From assembly GCA_900551505.1 (NCBI GenBank), contig URWK01000068.1, positions 1-7,101 of the forward strand: a stretch of DNA of 7,101 bases. Direction: 5' to 3'. Below the pieces are notes generated by a model. The model worked only from the letters and a program-made list of their open reading frames with translations. It searched no databases and was not told the DNA's origin. This DNA comes from an uncultured Ruminococcus sp. Its GTDB lineage: Bacteria; Bacillota; Clostridia; Oscillospirales; Ruminococcaceae. The position numbers were made by a program, and so were the translations under genes. Shown here piece by piece: positions 1 through 6,897 of this stretch. Positions within the stretch are counted from its first letter, which is position 1, and each line of letters begins with the position of its first letter.

Positions 1-147
1 AAAGCCGCGTCTCTGCTTGCTTCATCGGATATGACAGTGTCGGAGATTGGTTATGAAGTCGGTTTCAGTTCCCCTTCTTATTTTGCCAAATGTTATAAAG
101 AACTGTTTGGGGAGAGCCCGACAGATTTATTAAAGAGAAAAGGATAA
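1..147 (+). CDS. AraC-family DNA-binding domain, C-terminal fragment
   Basis: The frame is open from the first base and ends at TAA 145-147, giving 48 residues with no start in the window. It matches the second helix-turn-helix of the AraC/XylS family: the helix TVSEIGYEVGF (residues 12-22) is followed by SSPSYFAKCYKELFGESPTD (23-42), the usual G-F-x-S-x-S-Y-F...F/Y-K...G-x-x-P signature. Such domains bind promoter DNA. The rest of the protein is missing, so it could be a simple AraC regulator or the output domain of a hybrid two-component sensor. The wording SSPSYFAKCYKE-FGE-P is, from memory, common in Bacteroidota hybrid sensors; that is an impression, not a search result. It is separated from panC by an anomalous G/C tract, so it should not be assumed to regulate the pan genes. 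The family call is firm; its source genome is uncertain. Confidence 0.85.
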   Translation, partial: KAASLLASSDMTVSEIGYEVGFSSPSYFAKCYKELFGESPTDLLKRKG

Positions 148-228
148 AACAAGATAGTTTACGTCGAAATATAATAAGAAAGTCCGCCAACCAAAAAATT
201 ATAAAATAAAACTGGGGTTGGTTGTTGT

Positions 229-266
229 CGGGCCCCAACGGGGGGGCCGGGGCGGCGGCCCCCCGG
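229..266. other. G/C-only low-complexity tract, probable assembly junction
   Basis: About 38 bases contain almost only G and C inside AT-rich surroundings. They include GGCCCC (231-236), a run of seven G (240-246) and a C run (259-264), so the tract can fold on itself. It lies between the AraC fragment and the panC ribosome site. Its composition matches the G/C tracts near 2816-3031 and 7003-7068. I infer that it is a join formed through poly-G reads and their reverse complements rather than native DNA. The flanks (148-228 and 267-287) are AT-rich and hold no gene or promoter I can support. Confidence 0.6.
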
Positions 267-303
267 AAACATGATTTAAGAAATATTAGGAGTAAATAAA
301 ATT

Positions 304-1176
304 ATGAAAGTAGTAAAAACAATAAAAGAAGTAAGGGACTTTGTAAACAGTCAGCGAAAAGACGGAAAAACAGTGGGACTTGTTCCGACTATGGGCTATC
401 TCCACGAAGGACACATGAGCCTTATCAGAAAGTCTGTAAGCCTGAATGATGTTACCGTAGTCAGCGTTTTCGTAAATCCTATACAGTTCGGAGCAAATGA
501 AGACCTCGGAAGTTATCCGAGGGACATTGAAAGGGACACTAAAATCTGTGAAGAATGCGGTGCAGACCTCATATTTAACCCCGAACCCGAAGAAATGTAC
601 GGAGATAATTTCTATACTTCCGTAAATATGAAGACCTTGCCGGAAGAACTCTGCGGTATCACAAGACCTGTACATTTCAGCGGCGTAATGACCGTTGTAA
701 CTAAACTTTTCAATATCGTAAAGCCCGATAAAGCCTTTTTCGGTCAGAAGGATGCTCAGCAACTTGCAATAATAAAGCAGATGGTCAAAGACTTAAATAT
801 GGACTTGGAAATTATAGGCTGCCCGATAGTAAGGGAAAGTGACGGGCTTGCAAAGAGTTCCAGAAATACTTATCTCAGCGAACAGGAAAGAAAATCCGCA
901 CTTGTTTTAAGTCAGGCTGTAAAAATCGGCGAACAGCTTTTCAATGCCGGTGAAAGAAATGCCGAAAAAATTCTTGACGCAATGAAAGCTCATATAAATT
1001 CCGAACCGCTTGCAAAAATCGACTATGTGAAAGCCGTTGATGCTCTTACCATGCAGCAGGTAAAGGAAATTGACCGTCCCGTACTCTTCGCAATGGCCGT
1101 ATATATCGGAAAAACAAGACTTATTGACAATTTCAGCATAGATAACCCCGAAACAACACACTTTGATGAAGCTTAA
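304..1176 (+). CDS. panC: Pantothenate synthetase (pantoate--beta-alanine ligase)
   Basis: This cytoplasmic enzyme joins pantoate and beta-alanine, using ATP through a pantoyl-adenylate, to make pantothenate (vitamin B5). The protein has 290 residues, near the family norm of about 280. The nucleotidyltransferase motif PTMGYLHEGH (28-37) carries the HIGH-type H34 and H37. NPIQF (58-62) supplies the pantoate-binding Gln61. FFGQKDAQQ (145-153) and the KMSKS-like loop GLAKSSRN (181-188) are in place. The start is set by AGGAG at 288-292, 11 bases before ATG, and by the family-typical N-terminus. The gene is followed after 27 bases by panD, so the two are probably co-transcribed. panB, a common upstream partner, is absent; the sequence 38 bases upstream is the doubtful G/C tract, so any panB and the operon promoter may have been lost there. 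Confidence 0.97.
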   Translation: MKVVKTIKEVRDFVNSQRKDGKTVGLVPTMGYLHEGHMSLIRKSVSLNDVTVVSVFVNPIQFGANEDLGSYPRDIERDTKICEECGADLIFNPEPEEMYGDNFYTSVNMKTLPEELCGITRPVHFSGVMTVVTKLFNIVKPDKAFFGQKDAQQLAIIKQMVKDLNMDLEIIGCPIVRESDGLAKSSRNTYLSEQERKSALVLSQAVKIGEQLFNAGERNAEKILDAMKAHINSEPLAKIDYVKAVDALTMQQVKEIDRPVLFAMAVYIGKTRLIDNFSIDNPETTHFDEA

Positions 1177-1203
1177 TAACAGAATTTCAGGGGGAGGAAT
1201 TTT

Positions 1204-1620
1204 ATGCAATTGTCAATGCTCAAAGGGAAAATCCATCGTGCGACAGTTACTCAAGCCGAACTTAACTATGTAGGCAGCATAACCGTTGATGAGGATTTGC
1301 TCGATAAAGCCGGTATTCTCGAATACGAAAAAGTACAGATTGTAAATATAAATAACGGCGAACGTTTTGAAACTTACACAATAGCGGGGGAAAGAGGTTC
1401 GGGCATGATATGCCTTAACGGAGCTGCCGCAAGATGTGCCAGCACAGGTGACAAAATAATTATTATGTGCTATGCTTCAATGACACCCGAAGAAGCAGAA
1501 AAACACAGTCCGAAAGTAGTATTTGTCGATGGTGACAACAAAATTCTGCGGTTTACAAGATACGAAAAACACGGTTCTCTGCTCGATATGCTTGAGGACG
1601 GAAAAGAGGACTTATGCTGA
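1204..1620 (+). CDS. panD: Aspartate 1-decarboxylase proenzyme (pyruvoyl type)
   Basis: PanD decarboxylates L-aspartate to beta-alanine, the second substrate of PanC. The proenzyme cuts itself between Gly24 and Ser25, and the serine becomes the catalytic pyruvoyl group. Here the site is YVGSIT with G24-S25 at exactly the classical position. Other known active-site positions are kept: Lys9, Arg54, Thr57, Tyr58 and Asn72 in LNGAAARCAS. The protein is 138 residues against 126 in E. coli; the extra residues form an acidic C-terminal tail after FTRYEKHG. A strong GGAGG at 1193-1197 lies 6 bases before the ATG and fixes the start. The stop codon overlaps the coaBC start by 7 bases. The position between panC and coaBC fits its role in the same pathway. 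Confidence 0.97.
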   Translation: MQLSMLKGKIHRATVTQAELNYVGSITVDEDLLDKAGILEYEKVQIVNINNGERFETYTIAGERGSGMICLNGAAARCASTGDKIIIMCYASMTPEEAEKHSPKVVFVDGDNKILRFTRYEKHGSLLDMLEDGKEDLC

Positions 1621-2801
1621 CAGGAAAAACAGTCGTTCTCGGAGTATCGGGCGGCATAGCTTCCTATAAGATGGCTAACCTTGCAAGTATGCTTGTAAAG
1701 CTCAATGCGGAAGTTCATGTAATTATGACAAAGAACGCCACAAATTTTATAAATCCTATAGCTTTTGAAAGCCTTACACGCACAAAATGCCTTGTAGATA
1801 CTTTCGACAGAAATTTTCAGTTCGATATAAAGCACGTTTCTTTAGCCAAGAAAGCTGATGTAATTCTTGTCGCACCTGCTACCGCAAACGTTATGGCGAA
1901 ATTCGCAAACGGTATAGCTGATGATATGCTTACTACCACAGTTCTTGCAAGCAGAGCAGTAAAAATTGTTTCGCCGTCAATGAACGTGAATATGTATGAA
2001 AACCCGATTACTCAGGATAATATGAAGAAATTACAGCACTACGGTTTTAAGGTAATCGAAGCCGACAGCGGATTTCTTGCCTGCCGTGATGTAGGGAAAG
2101 GCAAAATGCCTTCCGAAAAAGTTCTTTTAGCTCATATCTTAAAGGAAATCGCCTGTGAAAAAGACCTTGCAGGTAAAAAAGTTCTTGTAACGGCAGGTGC
2201 TACGAGAGAAGCTATTGACCCGGTGAGATTTATCACTAATCACTCAACCGGTAAAATGGGTTGTGCTATCGCCGAAAGAGCCATGTTAAGAGGTGCGGAA
2301 GTAACCCTTGTGGCAGGGCATATGGAAACCGAACCGCCTATGTTTACCGAAGTTGTGAATGTTACCAGTGCCGAAGATATGTTCCGGGCTGTAAAAGAAC
2401 GCTTTGAAGATACGGATATTGTCATCAAATCAGCCGCTGTTGCCGATTACAGACCGGTTAACATCAGCGACCGCAAGATTAAAAAACATGACGGCGATAT
2501 GTCGATAGAGCTTGAGAGAACTACAGATATTCTTAAATATCTCGGTCAGCACAAGACTAAACAATTTCTCTGCGGTTTTTCCATGGAAACGGAAAATCTC
2601 ATTGAAAACTCGAAAGCAAAACTTGAAAGCAAGAACCTTGATATGATAGTTGCGAATAATCTCAAAGTTGCCGGAGCAGGTTTCGGAACGGACACAAATA
2701 TTGTCACTCTCATATCCGGGAGCAAGACTGAAGAATTGCCGATTATGAGTAAATCCGAAGTCGCTGACAAAATTCTCGACTATATTGTTTCTTCTCTTTA
2801 A
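1614..2801 (+). CDS. coaBC: Bifunctional phosphopantothenoylcysteine decarboxylase / phosphopantothenate--cysteine ligase
   Basis: CoaBC carries out steps 2 and 3 of coenzyme A synthesis: the CTP-dependent CoaB half joins cysteine to 4'-phosphopantothenate, and the FMN-dependent CoaC half decarboxylates the product to 4'-phosphopantetheine. The protein is 395 residues, the normal bifunctional length. CoaC comes first (about 1-185): SGGIASYK (12-19), the catalytic His74 in DIKHVSLA, PSMNVNMYENP (121-131) with Asn124, and ACRDVGKGKM (156-165) with Cys157. CoaB follows (about 188-395): VTAGATREAIDPVRFITNHS (192-211), STGKMG, the IKSAAVADYRP segment (271-281), and the basic KIKK (288-291). The ATG lies inside the end of panD (7-base overlap, ATGCTGA), with AGAGGA at 1605-1610 inside panD, so translation is probably coupled. 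No terminator is visible after the stop, because the anomalous G tract starts 14 bases on. Confidence 0.97.
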   Translation: MLTGKTVVLGVSGGIASYKMANLASMLVKLNAEVHVIMTKNATNFINPIAFESLTRTKCLVDTFDRNFQFDIKHVSLAKKADVILVAPATANVMAKFANGIADDMLTTTVLASRAVKIVSPSMNVNMYENPITQDNMKKLQHYGFKVIEADSGFLACRDVGKGKMPSEKVLLAHILKEIACEKDLAGKKVLVTAGATREAIDPVRFITNHSTGKMGCAIAERAMLRGAEVTLVAGHMETEPPMFTEVVNVTSAEDMFRAVKERFEDTDIVIKSAAVADYRPVNISDRKIKKHDGDMSIELERTTDILKYLGQHKTKQFLCGFSMETENLIENSKAKLESKNLDMIVANNLKVAGAGFGTDTNIVTLISGSKTEELPIMSKSEVADKILDYIVSSL

Positions 2802-2815
2802 TCTTTAAATTAATC

Positions 2816-2920
2816 GGGGCGGGGGGGGGGGGGGGGGGGGGGTGGGGGAGTTGTGTGTATTGTTGTTTTTGGCTGTGTTTTTGTTGGGGGGGCGGGGCGG
2901 GCGGGGGCGGCCGCCCCGTC
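2816..2920. other. Poly-G and G/T/C-rich low-complexity block, probable assembly artefact
   Basis: The block opens with GGGGC then 22 consecutive G (2821-2842). A G/T-only stretch follows, then a G/C-only patch (2886-2918) holding a 14-base perfect palindrome at 2904-2917 that includes a NotI-type GCGGCCGC (2907-2914). Open frames running through here encode only runs of Gly, Pro, Phe and the like and are not genes. Together with 2941-3031 it fills the 238 bases between the coaBC and galT stop codons, which contain no credible gene. The pattern resembles failed two-colour sequencing reads, in which no signal is called as G. Confidence 0.6.
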
Positions 2921-2940
2921 CGAGAATTATAAAAATTTTA

Positions 2941-3031
<91 letters not shown>

Positions 3032-3039
3032 GAAATTGT

Positions 3040-4533
3040 TTATCCGTTCACGCAGTCAATAAATCTCATGAAACCTCTTTTGCCGTCTTCGGTATGCTTG
3101 TAAATGCCCGACTGCTCAAGTACAGTATAGAAAGCCTTTCCGACTTCCTGCTGAATAATCCCGTTTATCTGTTCAGGCTTTGCATCAGGATAATTCTTCA
3201 TGAATTTCTCTGCCCAGTCTGCGTGTTTCTCGATAGTCGGATTACTGCGAATATCTTCGCCGTTAATGATAGCCTTTTCGAGCTGTTCAAATTCGTTTTT
3301 AAGCCTCGGCGGAAGTACCGCAAGCCCTAAAACTTCAATCAGTCCTATATTTTCCTTCTTTATATTGTGAAGTTCAGGATGCGGATTATATACACCGAAA
3401 GGAAATTCTTCCGTTGTAATATTGTTTCTCAGCACTAAATCAAGTTCATATATATCGCCGTTTTTTCTCGCTATCGGGGTAATGGTGTTATGTGGAATAT
3501 TCCCCGTTTCCGCAAAAACAAAACTTTCTTCATCAGTGTAGTCACGCCAGACAGTTAGAATTTTCCCACCAAGCTTGCAAAGTTTCTCCGTATCCTTGTC
3601 TTTAAGGCGTATTACAGACATCGGCCATCTGACAATTCCGGCTTCCACGTCTTCAAAACCTTTGAAAACAAGCTTTGTTTCAATCGGTGCTTTCTCCATC
3701 GCAAATGTATAATGACCGCCCTGAAAATGTTCATGTGTAAGTATAGAGCCACCCACTATAGGCAAGTCAGCATTTGACCCTAAAAAATAATGCGGAAACT
3801 TCTTCACAAAACTGAAAAGTTTTGCAAATACATTCTTGTCAATGCTCATCGGAACGTGTTTTGAATTAAATACTATGCAATGTTCATTGTAATAGACATA
3901 AGGTGAATACTGAAACCCCCACTCATTCCCGTCAATTTCAATCGGAATTATTCTGAGTGTTTGTCTTGCAGGTCTGTGTATATTCCCGCAAAAACCCTCA
4001 TTCTCCACGCACAACATACAAGTGGGATAATCGCTTTGTACAATATTCTTAACAGGAGTTGTATTAATTTCTCTTTCAGGCTTTGAAAGATTAATAGTTA
4101 TATCAAGCTGACCACAAGGTGTTTCTGTTGACCATTTCATATCTTTCTTTATTCTGTAACGCCTTATATAATCCGAATTACAGCTAAGATTATAGAAATA
4201 ATCCGTTGCCGTTTTCGGAGAAACTCCATAACACTTCCAAAACTTTTCCGTAACGGTGCTTGGGCGTGGTGTAAGCACCCCCATAATCTTTGTGTCGAAA
4301 AGGTCACGTTCAACTATATTATTGCCTATTATGCCGTTCTCACAAGCATAGTCCAGTATTTCTCCCAATGTTTCTTCAAGGTCAGGTTTTTCATAGTCCT
4401 GCTCAGGTTCTTCGTATGAATGGAGATTTAACAGCGAAAGCAGATAATTTATTGTATATATGCGGTCTTTCTTCTCTATAAGCCCTGTTTCAAGCCCGTA
4501 TGTCACAAGTTTTTTTATGCTATCAAAAATCAT
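3040..4533 (-). CDS. galT: UDP-glucose--hexose-1-phosphate uridylyltransferase, class II
   Basis: GalT moves UMP from UDP-glucose to galactose-1-phosphate, giving UDP-galactose and glucose-1-phosphate in the cytoplasmic Leloir pathway. The 497-residue length and the N-terminus (MIFDSIKKLVTYGLETGLIE) fit the long class II form found mainly in Firmicutes, not the class I enzyme of about 350 residues. The active-site segment is GGSILTHEHFQGGHYTF (261-277), where H267-E-H269-F-Q271 is the HxHxQ motif that carries the nucleotidyl-histidine. CMLC (172-175) and EHCIVFNSKHVPM (217-229) are other conserved stretches. It lies 60 bases downstream of galE on the same strand and is probably co-transcribed. 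The ATG at 4533 is the first in frame after a stop but has no good ribosome site close by; GGAAAGG (4564-4570) is 30 bases upstream. The stop sits beside a G/C artefact, yet the C-terminus looks complete. Confidence 0.95.
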   Translation of the reverse strand: MIFDSIKKLVTYGLETGLIEKKDRIYTINYLLSLLNLHSYEEPEQDYEKPDLEETLGEILDYACENGIIGNNIVERDLFDTKIMGVLTPRPSTVTEKFWKCYGVSPKTATDYFYNLSCNSDYIRRYRIKKDMKWSTETPCGQLDITINLSKPEREINTTPVKNIVQSDYPTCMLCVENEGFCGNIHRPARQTLRIIPIEIDGNEWGFQYSPYVYYNEHCIVFNSKHVPMSIDKNVFAKLFSFVKKFPHYFLGSNADLPIVGGSILTHEHFQGGHYTFAMEKAPIETKLVFKGFEDVEAGIVRWPMSVIRLKDKDTEKLCKLGGKILTVWRDYTDEESFVFAETGNIPHNTITPIARKNGDIYELDLVLRNNITTEEFPFGVYNPHPELHNIKKENIGLIEVLGLAVLPPRLKNEFEQLEKAIINGEDIRSNPTIEKHADWAEKFMKNYPDAKPEQINGIIQQEVGKAFYTVLEQSGIYKHTEDGKRGFMRFIDCVNG

Positions 4534-4544
4534 TTCTGCTGACA

Positions 4545-4570
4545 GCTACTTAATAAAGTGTAGCCTTTCC
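4545..4570 (-). promoter_or_regulatory. Distant SD-like GGAAAGG plus small hairpin before galT
   Basis: In the galE-galT gap the best ribosome-site match is GGAAAGG (complement of 4564-4570), 30 bases before the galT ATG. Between them, GCTAC and GTAGC (4560-4564 and 4545-4549) can pair as a 5-bp stem with a 10-base loop. If formed, the stem would shorten the distance between SD and start. The stem is short and AT-looped, so this is only a weak suggestion; translation could equally be re-initiated after galE. Confidence 0.25.
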
Positions 4571-4593
4571 TTTCTTTAAATTTATTTTTTTGT

Positions 4594-5577
4594 TCAGAAT
4601 CCGTCAGGGTGGTTCTTATGCCAGTTCCAAGCCGTTTCAATAATTTCTTCAAGGTCATTATGGCAAGGTTTCCATCCGAGAATTTTTTTTGCTTTTTCGC
4701 TCGAAGCAATAAGCTGTGCAGGGTCGCCGGCACGTCTTCCTGCAATCTTCGCAGGTATCGGATGACCTGTAACTTTTCTTGCAGTTTCGATAACTTCCTT
4801 TACTGTAAACCCTACGCCGTTTCCGAGGTTGAAAATGTTACTTTCATTGCCTTCCATAAGGTACTTTACCGCAAGTATATGTGCATTCGCAAGGTCCGTT
4901 ACATGAATATAGTCACGCACACAAGTTCCGTCCTTTGTCGGATAGTCTTCACCAAAAATGCTTATAAATTCACGCTTTCCGTTAGGCACTTGCAGAATAA
5001 GCGGAATAAGATGTGTTTCGGGGTTATGGTCTTCGCCTATGCAACCGCTTACATAAGCCCCACAGGCATTGAAGTAACGCAGTGAAACAAATTTAAGCCC
5101 GTGGGCTTGTCCCACCCATTTAAACATTTTTTCCATTGAAAGCTTCGTTTCGCCGTATGTATTTGTAGGTTCTGTTCTGTCAGTTTCAAGAATCGGTATT
5201 TGTTCGGGTTCTCCGTAAGTTGCGGCTGTCGAGGAAAATACTATTTTCTTTATATCGTGTGCAATCATGGCTTCAAGCAGAACTTTCGTTCCGCAAAGAT
5301 TATTGTCATAGTATTTAAGCGGATTAACCATACTTTCGCCCACAAGTGAAAACGCTGCAAAGTGTATTACCGCATCAATTTTCTCTTTTTCAAACACGCT
5401 GTCCAGAAATGCCCTGTCCCTTATATCGCCCTTGTACAAACGTGCTTTCGGGTGGACTGCCTGAATATGACCCGTTGCAAAATTGTCAATGATTACTACG
5501 TCTGTTCCGTTGTCGATTAATTCATATACCGTGTGAGAGCCTATATATCCCGCACCGCCCAGAACTAAAACTGTCAT
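4594..5577 (-). CDS. galE: UDP-glucose 4-epimerase
   Basis: GalE interconverts UDP-galactose and UDP-glucose using tightly bound NAD, completing the Leloir cycle with GalT and supplying UDP-galactose for surface sugars. The protein is 327 residues, the usual length for an extended SDR. The Rossmann motif GGAGYIG (7-13) is at the N-terminus, Asp31-Asn32 ends the second beta strand (VVIIDN), and the catalytic set is SST (115-117) with Y141-x-x-x-K145 in TYGETK. RYFNACGA (167-174) and the substrate-side RDYIHVTDLA (221-230) are typical of true GalE. AGGAG (complement of 5585-5589) lies 7 bases before the ATG and a strong promoter is upstream. It is the first gene of a probable galE-galT unit; galK is not seen. 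Confidence 0.96.
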   Translation of the reverse strand: MTVLVLGGAGYIGSHTVYELIDNGTDVVIIDNFATGHIQAVHPKARLYKGDIRDRAFLDSVFEKEKIDAVIHFAAFSLVGESMVNPLKYYDNNLCGTKVLLEAMIAHDIKKIVFSSTAATYGEPEQIPILETDRTEPTNTYGETKLSMEKMFKWVGQAHGLKFVSLRYFNACGAYVSGCIGEDHNPETHLIPLILQVPNGKREFISIFGEDYPTKDGTCVRDYIHVTDLANAHILAVKYLMEGNESNIFNLGNGVGFTVKEVIETARKVTGHPIPAKIAGRRAGDPAQLIASSEKAKKILGWKPCHNDLEEIIETAWNWHKNHPDGF

Positions 5578-5630
5578 AAAAAAACTCCTTTTTATATTAT
5601 TCTCTGCTTCGGTCGATGTTATCGCATATC

Positions 5631-5659
5631 ATTATATCACAAAAAAATTCAGACTTCAA
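5631..5659 (-). promoter_or_regulatory. SigmaA-type promoter of galE-galT
   Basis: On the minus strand, TTGAAG (complement of 5654-5659) and TATAAT (complement of 5631-5636) are exactly 17 bases apart, and the -10 box has a TG extension (TGATATAAT). Transcription would start near 5624, about 47 bases before the galE ATG. An 11-base palindrome CGATAACATCG (5614-5624) sits at the expected start site and could be an operator, but it is short. The promoter lies directly after the terminator of the upstream SDR gene, so galE-galT is probably an independent unit. Confidence 0.75.
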
Positions 5660-5692
5660 GACACAAAAACCCCACCTTTAAAAAAGGTGGGG
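5655..5692 (-). terminator. Rho-independent terminator after the SDR gene
   Basis: CCCCACCTTT (5670-5679) pairs with AAAGGTGGGG (5683-5692) as a perfect 10-bp stem with a 3-base loop. On the minus strand it is followed by TTTTTGTGTCTT (from 5669 downward), a usable U-tract. It ends transcription of the minus-strand SDR gene. The -35 box of the galE promoter overlaps its tail. On the plus strand the tract after the stem is weak. Confidence 0.85.
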
Positions 5693-5716
5693 GAGGAAAT
5701 TTTAAAAGCTTAATTA

Positions 5717-5848
5717 TTATTTATCAAATACAGAAATTCCCTCGTGTATGATTGAACCTTTTTTATGTAGTTCAGCCTGAGTTTCAGAAACTCTGTTACC
5801 CGAAAAGTACTTATTTTGTATTTTCAATGTTCCATCTGAAAGTACTGA
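5717..5848 (-). pseudogene. Out-of-frame 3' end of the SDR gene (43 codons plus stop)
   Basis: In the frame reached by skipping one base in the A-rich stretch at 5849-5864, the minus strand reads 43 further codons before TAA at 5717-5719. The peptide begins SVLSDGTLKIQNKYFSGNRV and ends GSIIHEGISVFDK. Its balanced, mixed amphipathic composition looks like genuine protein, unlike the short in-frame tail ISTFRWNIENTK. The stop falls 24 bases before the intrinsic terminator, a normal distance, while the in-frame stop at 5811 leaves 118 bases. Removing one A (run of six, 5859-5864, or run of four, 5849-5852) would give a protein of 351 residues. The cause may be a sequencing or assembly error, a true mutation or, less likely, a recoding event. 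Confidence 0.65.
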
Positions 5849-6773
5849 TTTTAAGTGCTTTTTTATTGTCTATCATATTCGTATTGAGAATATTGGCAAT
5901 ATCGAGGTATCTGTAATTCGTCTTTTCCTCATCATTCTTCTTGAACTTGCCGATAATGTTCTTAATCATGTCTTTTCCGGAAGGTTCTTCCCTCTGCAAG
6001 ACTGCCCCAAGACTGTGATGTATACGCATGAAATTGACTATCTGAACGGCTTTCGTAACATAAGTATCACAAACATTATAAATGCCTGTATAATTCTTAC
6101 TCTCCGCATCTCTCACAAAGCATATTACAAAGTCTGAAACATTGTGGACACAACAAAACTGAAAACCATAGTCGCCTTTAAGGTACATAAATGCACGCCC
6201 TGTTTTCTGGTCAATAATCTTCGCCGTAAGATTATCATAGAAATTCATCATGTAAACCGGTGCAACTCTCATAATTGCTCCGACCATAATTTTACTGTTC
6301 TTGATTTCCGTTGCGAAAGCTCTTTCCGAAGCAAGTTTCATTTTTGCGTAATTCGTTATCGGCTTTATGTCTCCCTCCTCATTTATAGGCTCTCTTGTTT
6401 TCTGGGTGGCATATACCTGTGTTGTACTCATAAGCATGAATTGCCTTACATCGTGCTGAACTGCGTACTTATAGATAAACTCGTCACACTTACGGCTTAT
6501 TTCCATTTCCGTTTCCGTGAATGTATATCCAAAGTCATTGTCAGCAGAACAAGCAAGGTGTACTACACTTTCTATATTCTCTTTATCAAAGATTTTTTCG
6601 TACTTGTCGCTTTCCGTAGGCTCTGCCTGATAAAAAAAATATCTTTCTTTCCGGGCATTATATTCACTCGGCTGTTTATCTACCGCAATAACCGTGTGTC
6701 CCTTTTTCAAAAGACCCGAACAAACTTTTTCTCCTATAATTCCACAAGCTCCCGTAACCATAATTACAGCCAT
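5811..6773 (-). CDS. NAD(P)-dependent epimerase/dehydratase-like SDR protein, C-terminus probably frameshifted
   Basis: This is an extended short-chain dehydrogenase/reductase, probably acting on a nucleotide sugar or similar substrate; the exact reaction cannot be told. The protein starts AVIMVTGACGIIG, with the TGxxGxxG dinucleotide motif at 7-14. Asp32 at the end of strand two (VIAVDK) suggests NAD rather than NADP. MSTTQVY (115-121) and Y142-x-x-x-K146 (NYAKMK) give the Ser/Thr-Tyr-Lys catalytic set. VVHLACSAD (70-78) is the usual NAxxxV-equivalent strand. AGGAG (complement of 6784-6788) lies 10 bases before the ATG. The frame as given is 320 residues, but residues 309-320 are probably out of frame: the next frame continues for 43 plausible codons, giving 351 in all. 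It has its own promoter and terminator and lies upstream of galE without clear co-transcription. Confidence 0.85.
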   Translation of the reverse strand: MAVIMVTGACGIIGEKVCSGLLKKGHTVIAVDKQPSEYNARKERYFFYQAEPTESDKYEKIFDKENIESVVHLACSADNDFGYTFTETEMEISRKCDEFIYKYAVQHDVRQFMLMSTTQVYATQKTREPINEEGDIKPITNYAKMKLASERAFATEIKNSKIMVGAIMRVAPVYMMNFYDNLTAKIIDQKTGRAFMYLKGDYGFQFCCVHNVSDFVICFVRDAESKNYTGIYNVCDTYVTKAVQIVNFMRIHHSLGAVLQREEPSGKDMIKNIIGKFKKNDEEKTNYRYLDIANILNTNMIDNKKALKISTFRWNIENTK

Positions 6774-6814
6774 TTTAAAAAATCTCCTTTCAGTTTCATA
6801 ATTGATTTATATTT

Positions 6815-6843
6815 ATTATATCAATTTCATACAGAAAAATCAA
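6815..6843 (-). promoter_or_regulatory. SigmaA-type promoter of the SDR gene
   Basis: TTGATT (complement of 6838-6843) and TATAAT (complement of 6815-6820) are 17 bases apart, and the -10 box again carries the extension TGATATAAT. Transcription would start near 6808, about 35 bases before the ATG. TTGAT/ATCAA arms (6802-6806 and 6820-6824) flank the -10 region with a 13-base gap and might be an operator; in such AT-rich DNA this could be chance. Confidence 0.7.
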
Positions 6844-6897
6844 TGTATTTGTGTAAAATGCATATTTTCTTTCTGAAAGCAGACTTAAACTTTTTGT

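Noticed and set aside
170..175. TATAAT upstream of panC as a promoter
   Set aside because: No -35 box at a workable distance, and it lies on the far side of the doubtful G/C tract from panC.
187..224. CAACCAA/TTGGTTG inverted repeat as a terminator for the AraC gene
   Set aside because: The stem is 7 bp with a 23-base loop and has no T-tract after it.
2904..2917. Perfect 14-base G/C palindrome with a NotI-type site, possible cloning-vector remnant or protein-binding site
   Set aside because: It lies inside a G/C-only artefact where self-complementary sequence is expected, and no vector or adapter sequence that I recognise adjoins it.
5858..5864. A-AAA-AAG as a classic -1 programmed frameshift site
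   Set aside because: The zero frame reads AAA-AAA-GCA, not A-AAA-AAG, and the frame needed to reach the C-terminal extension is +1, not -1.
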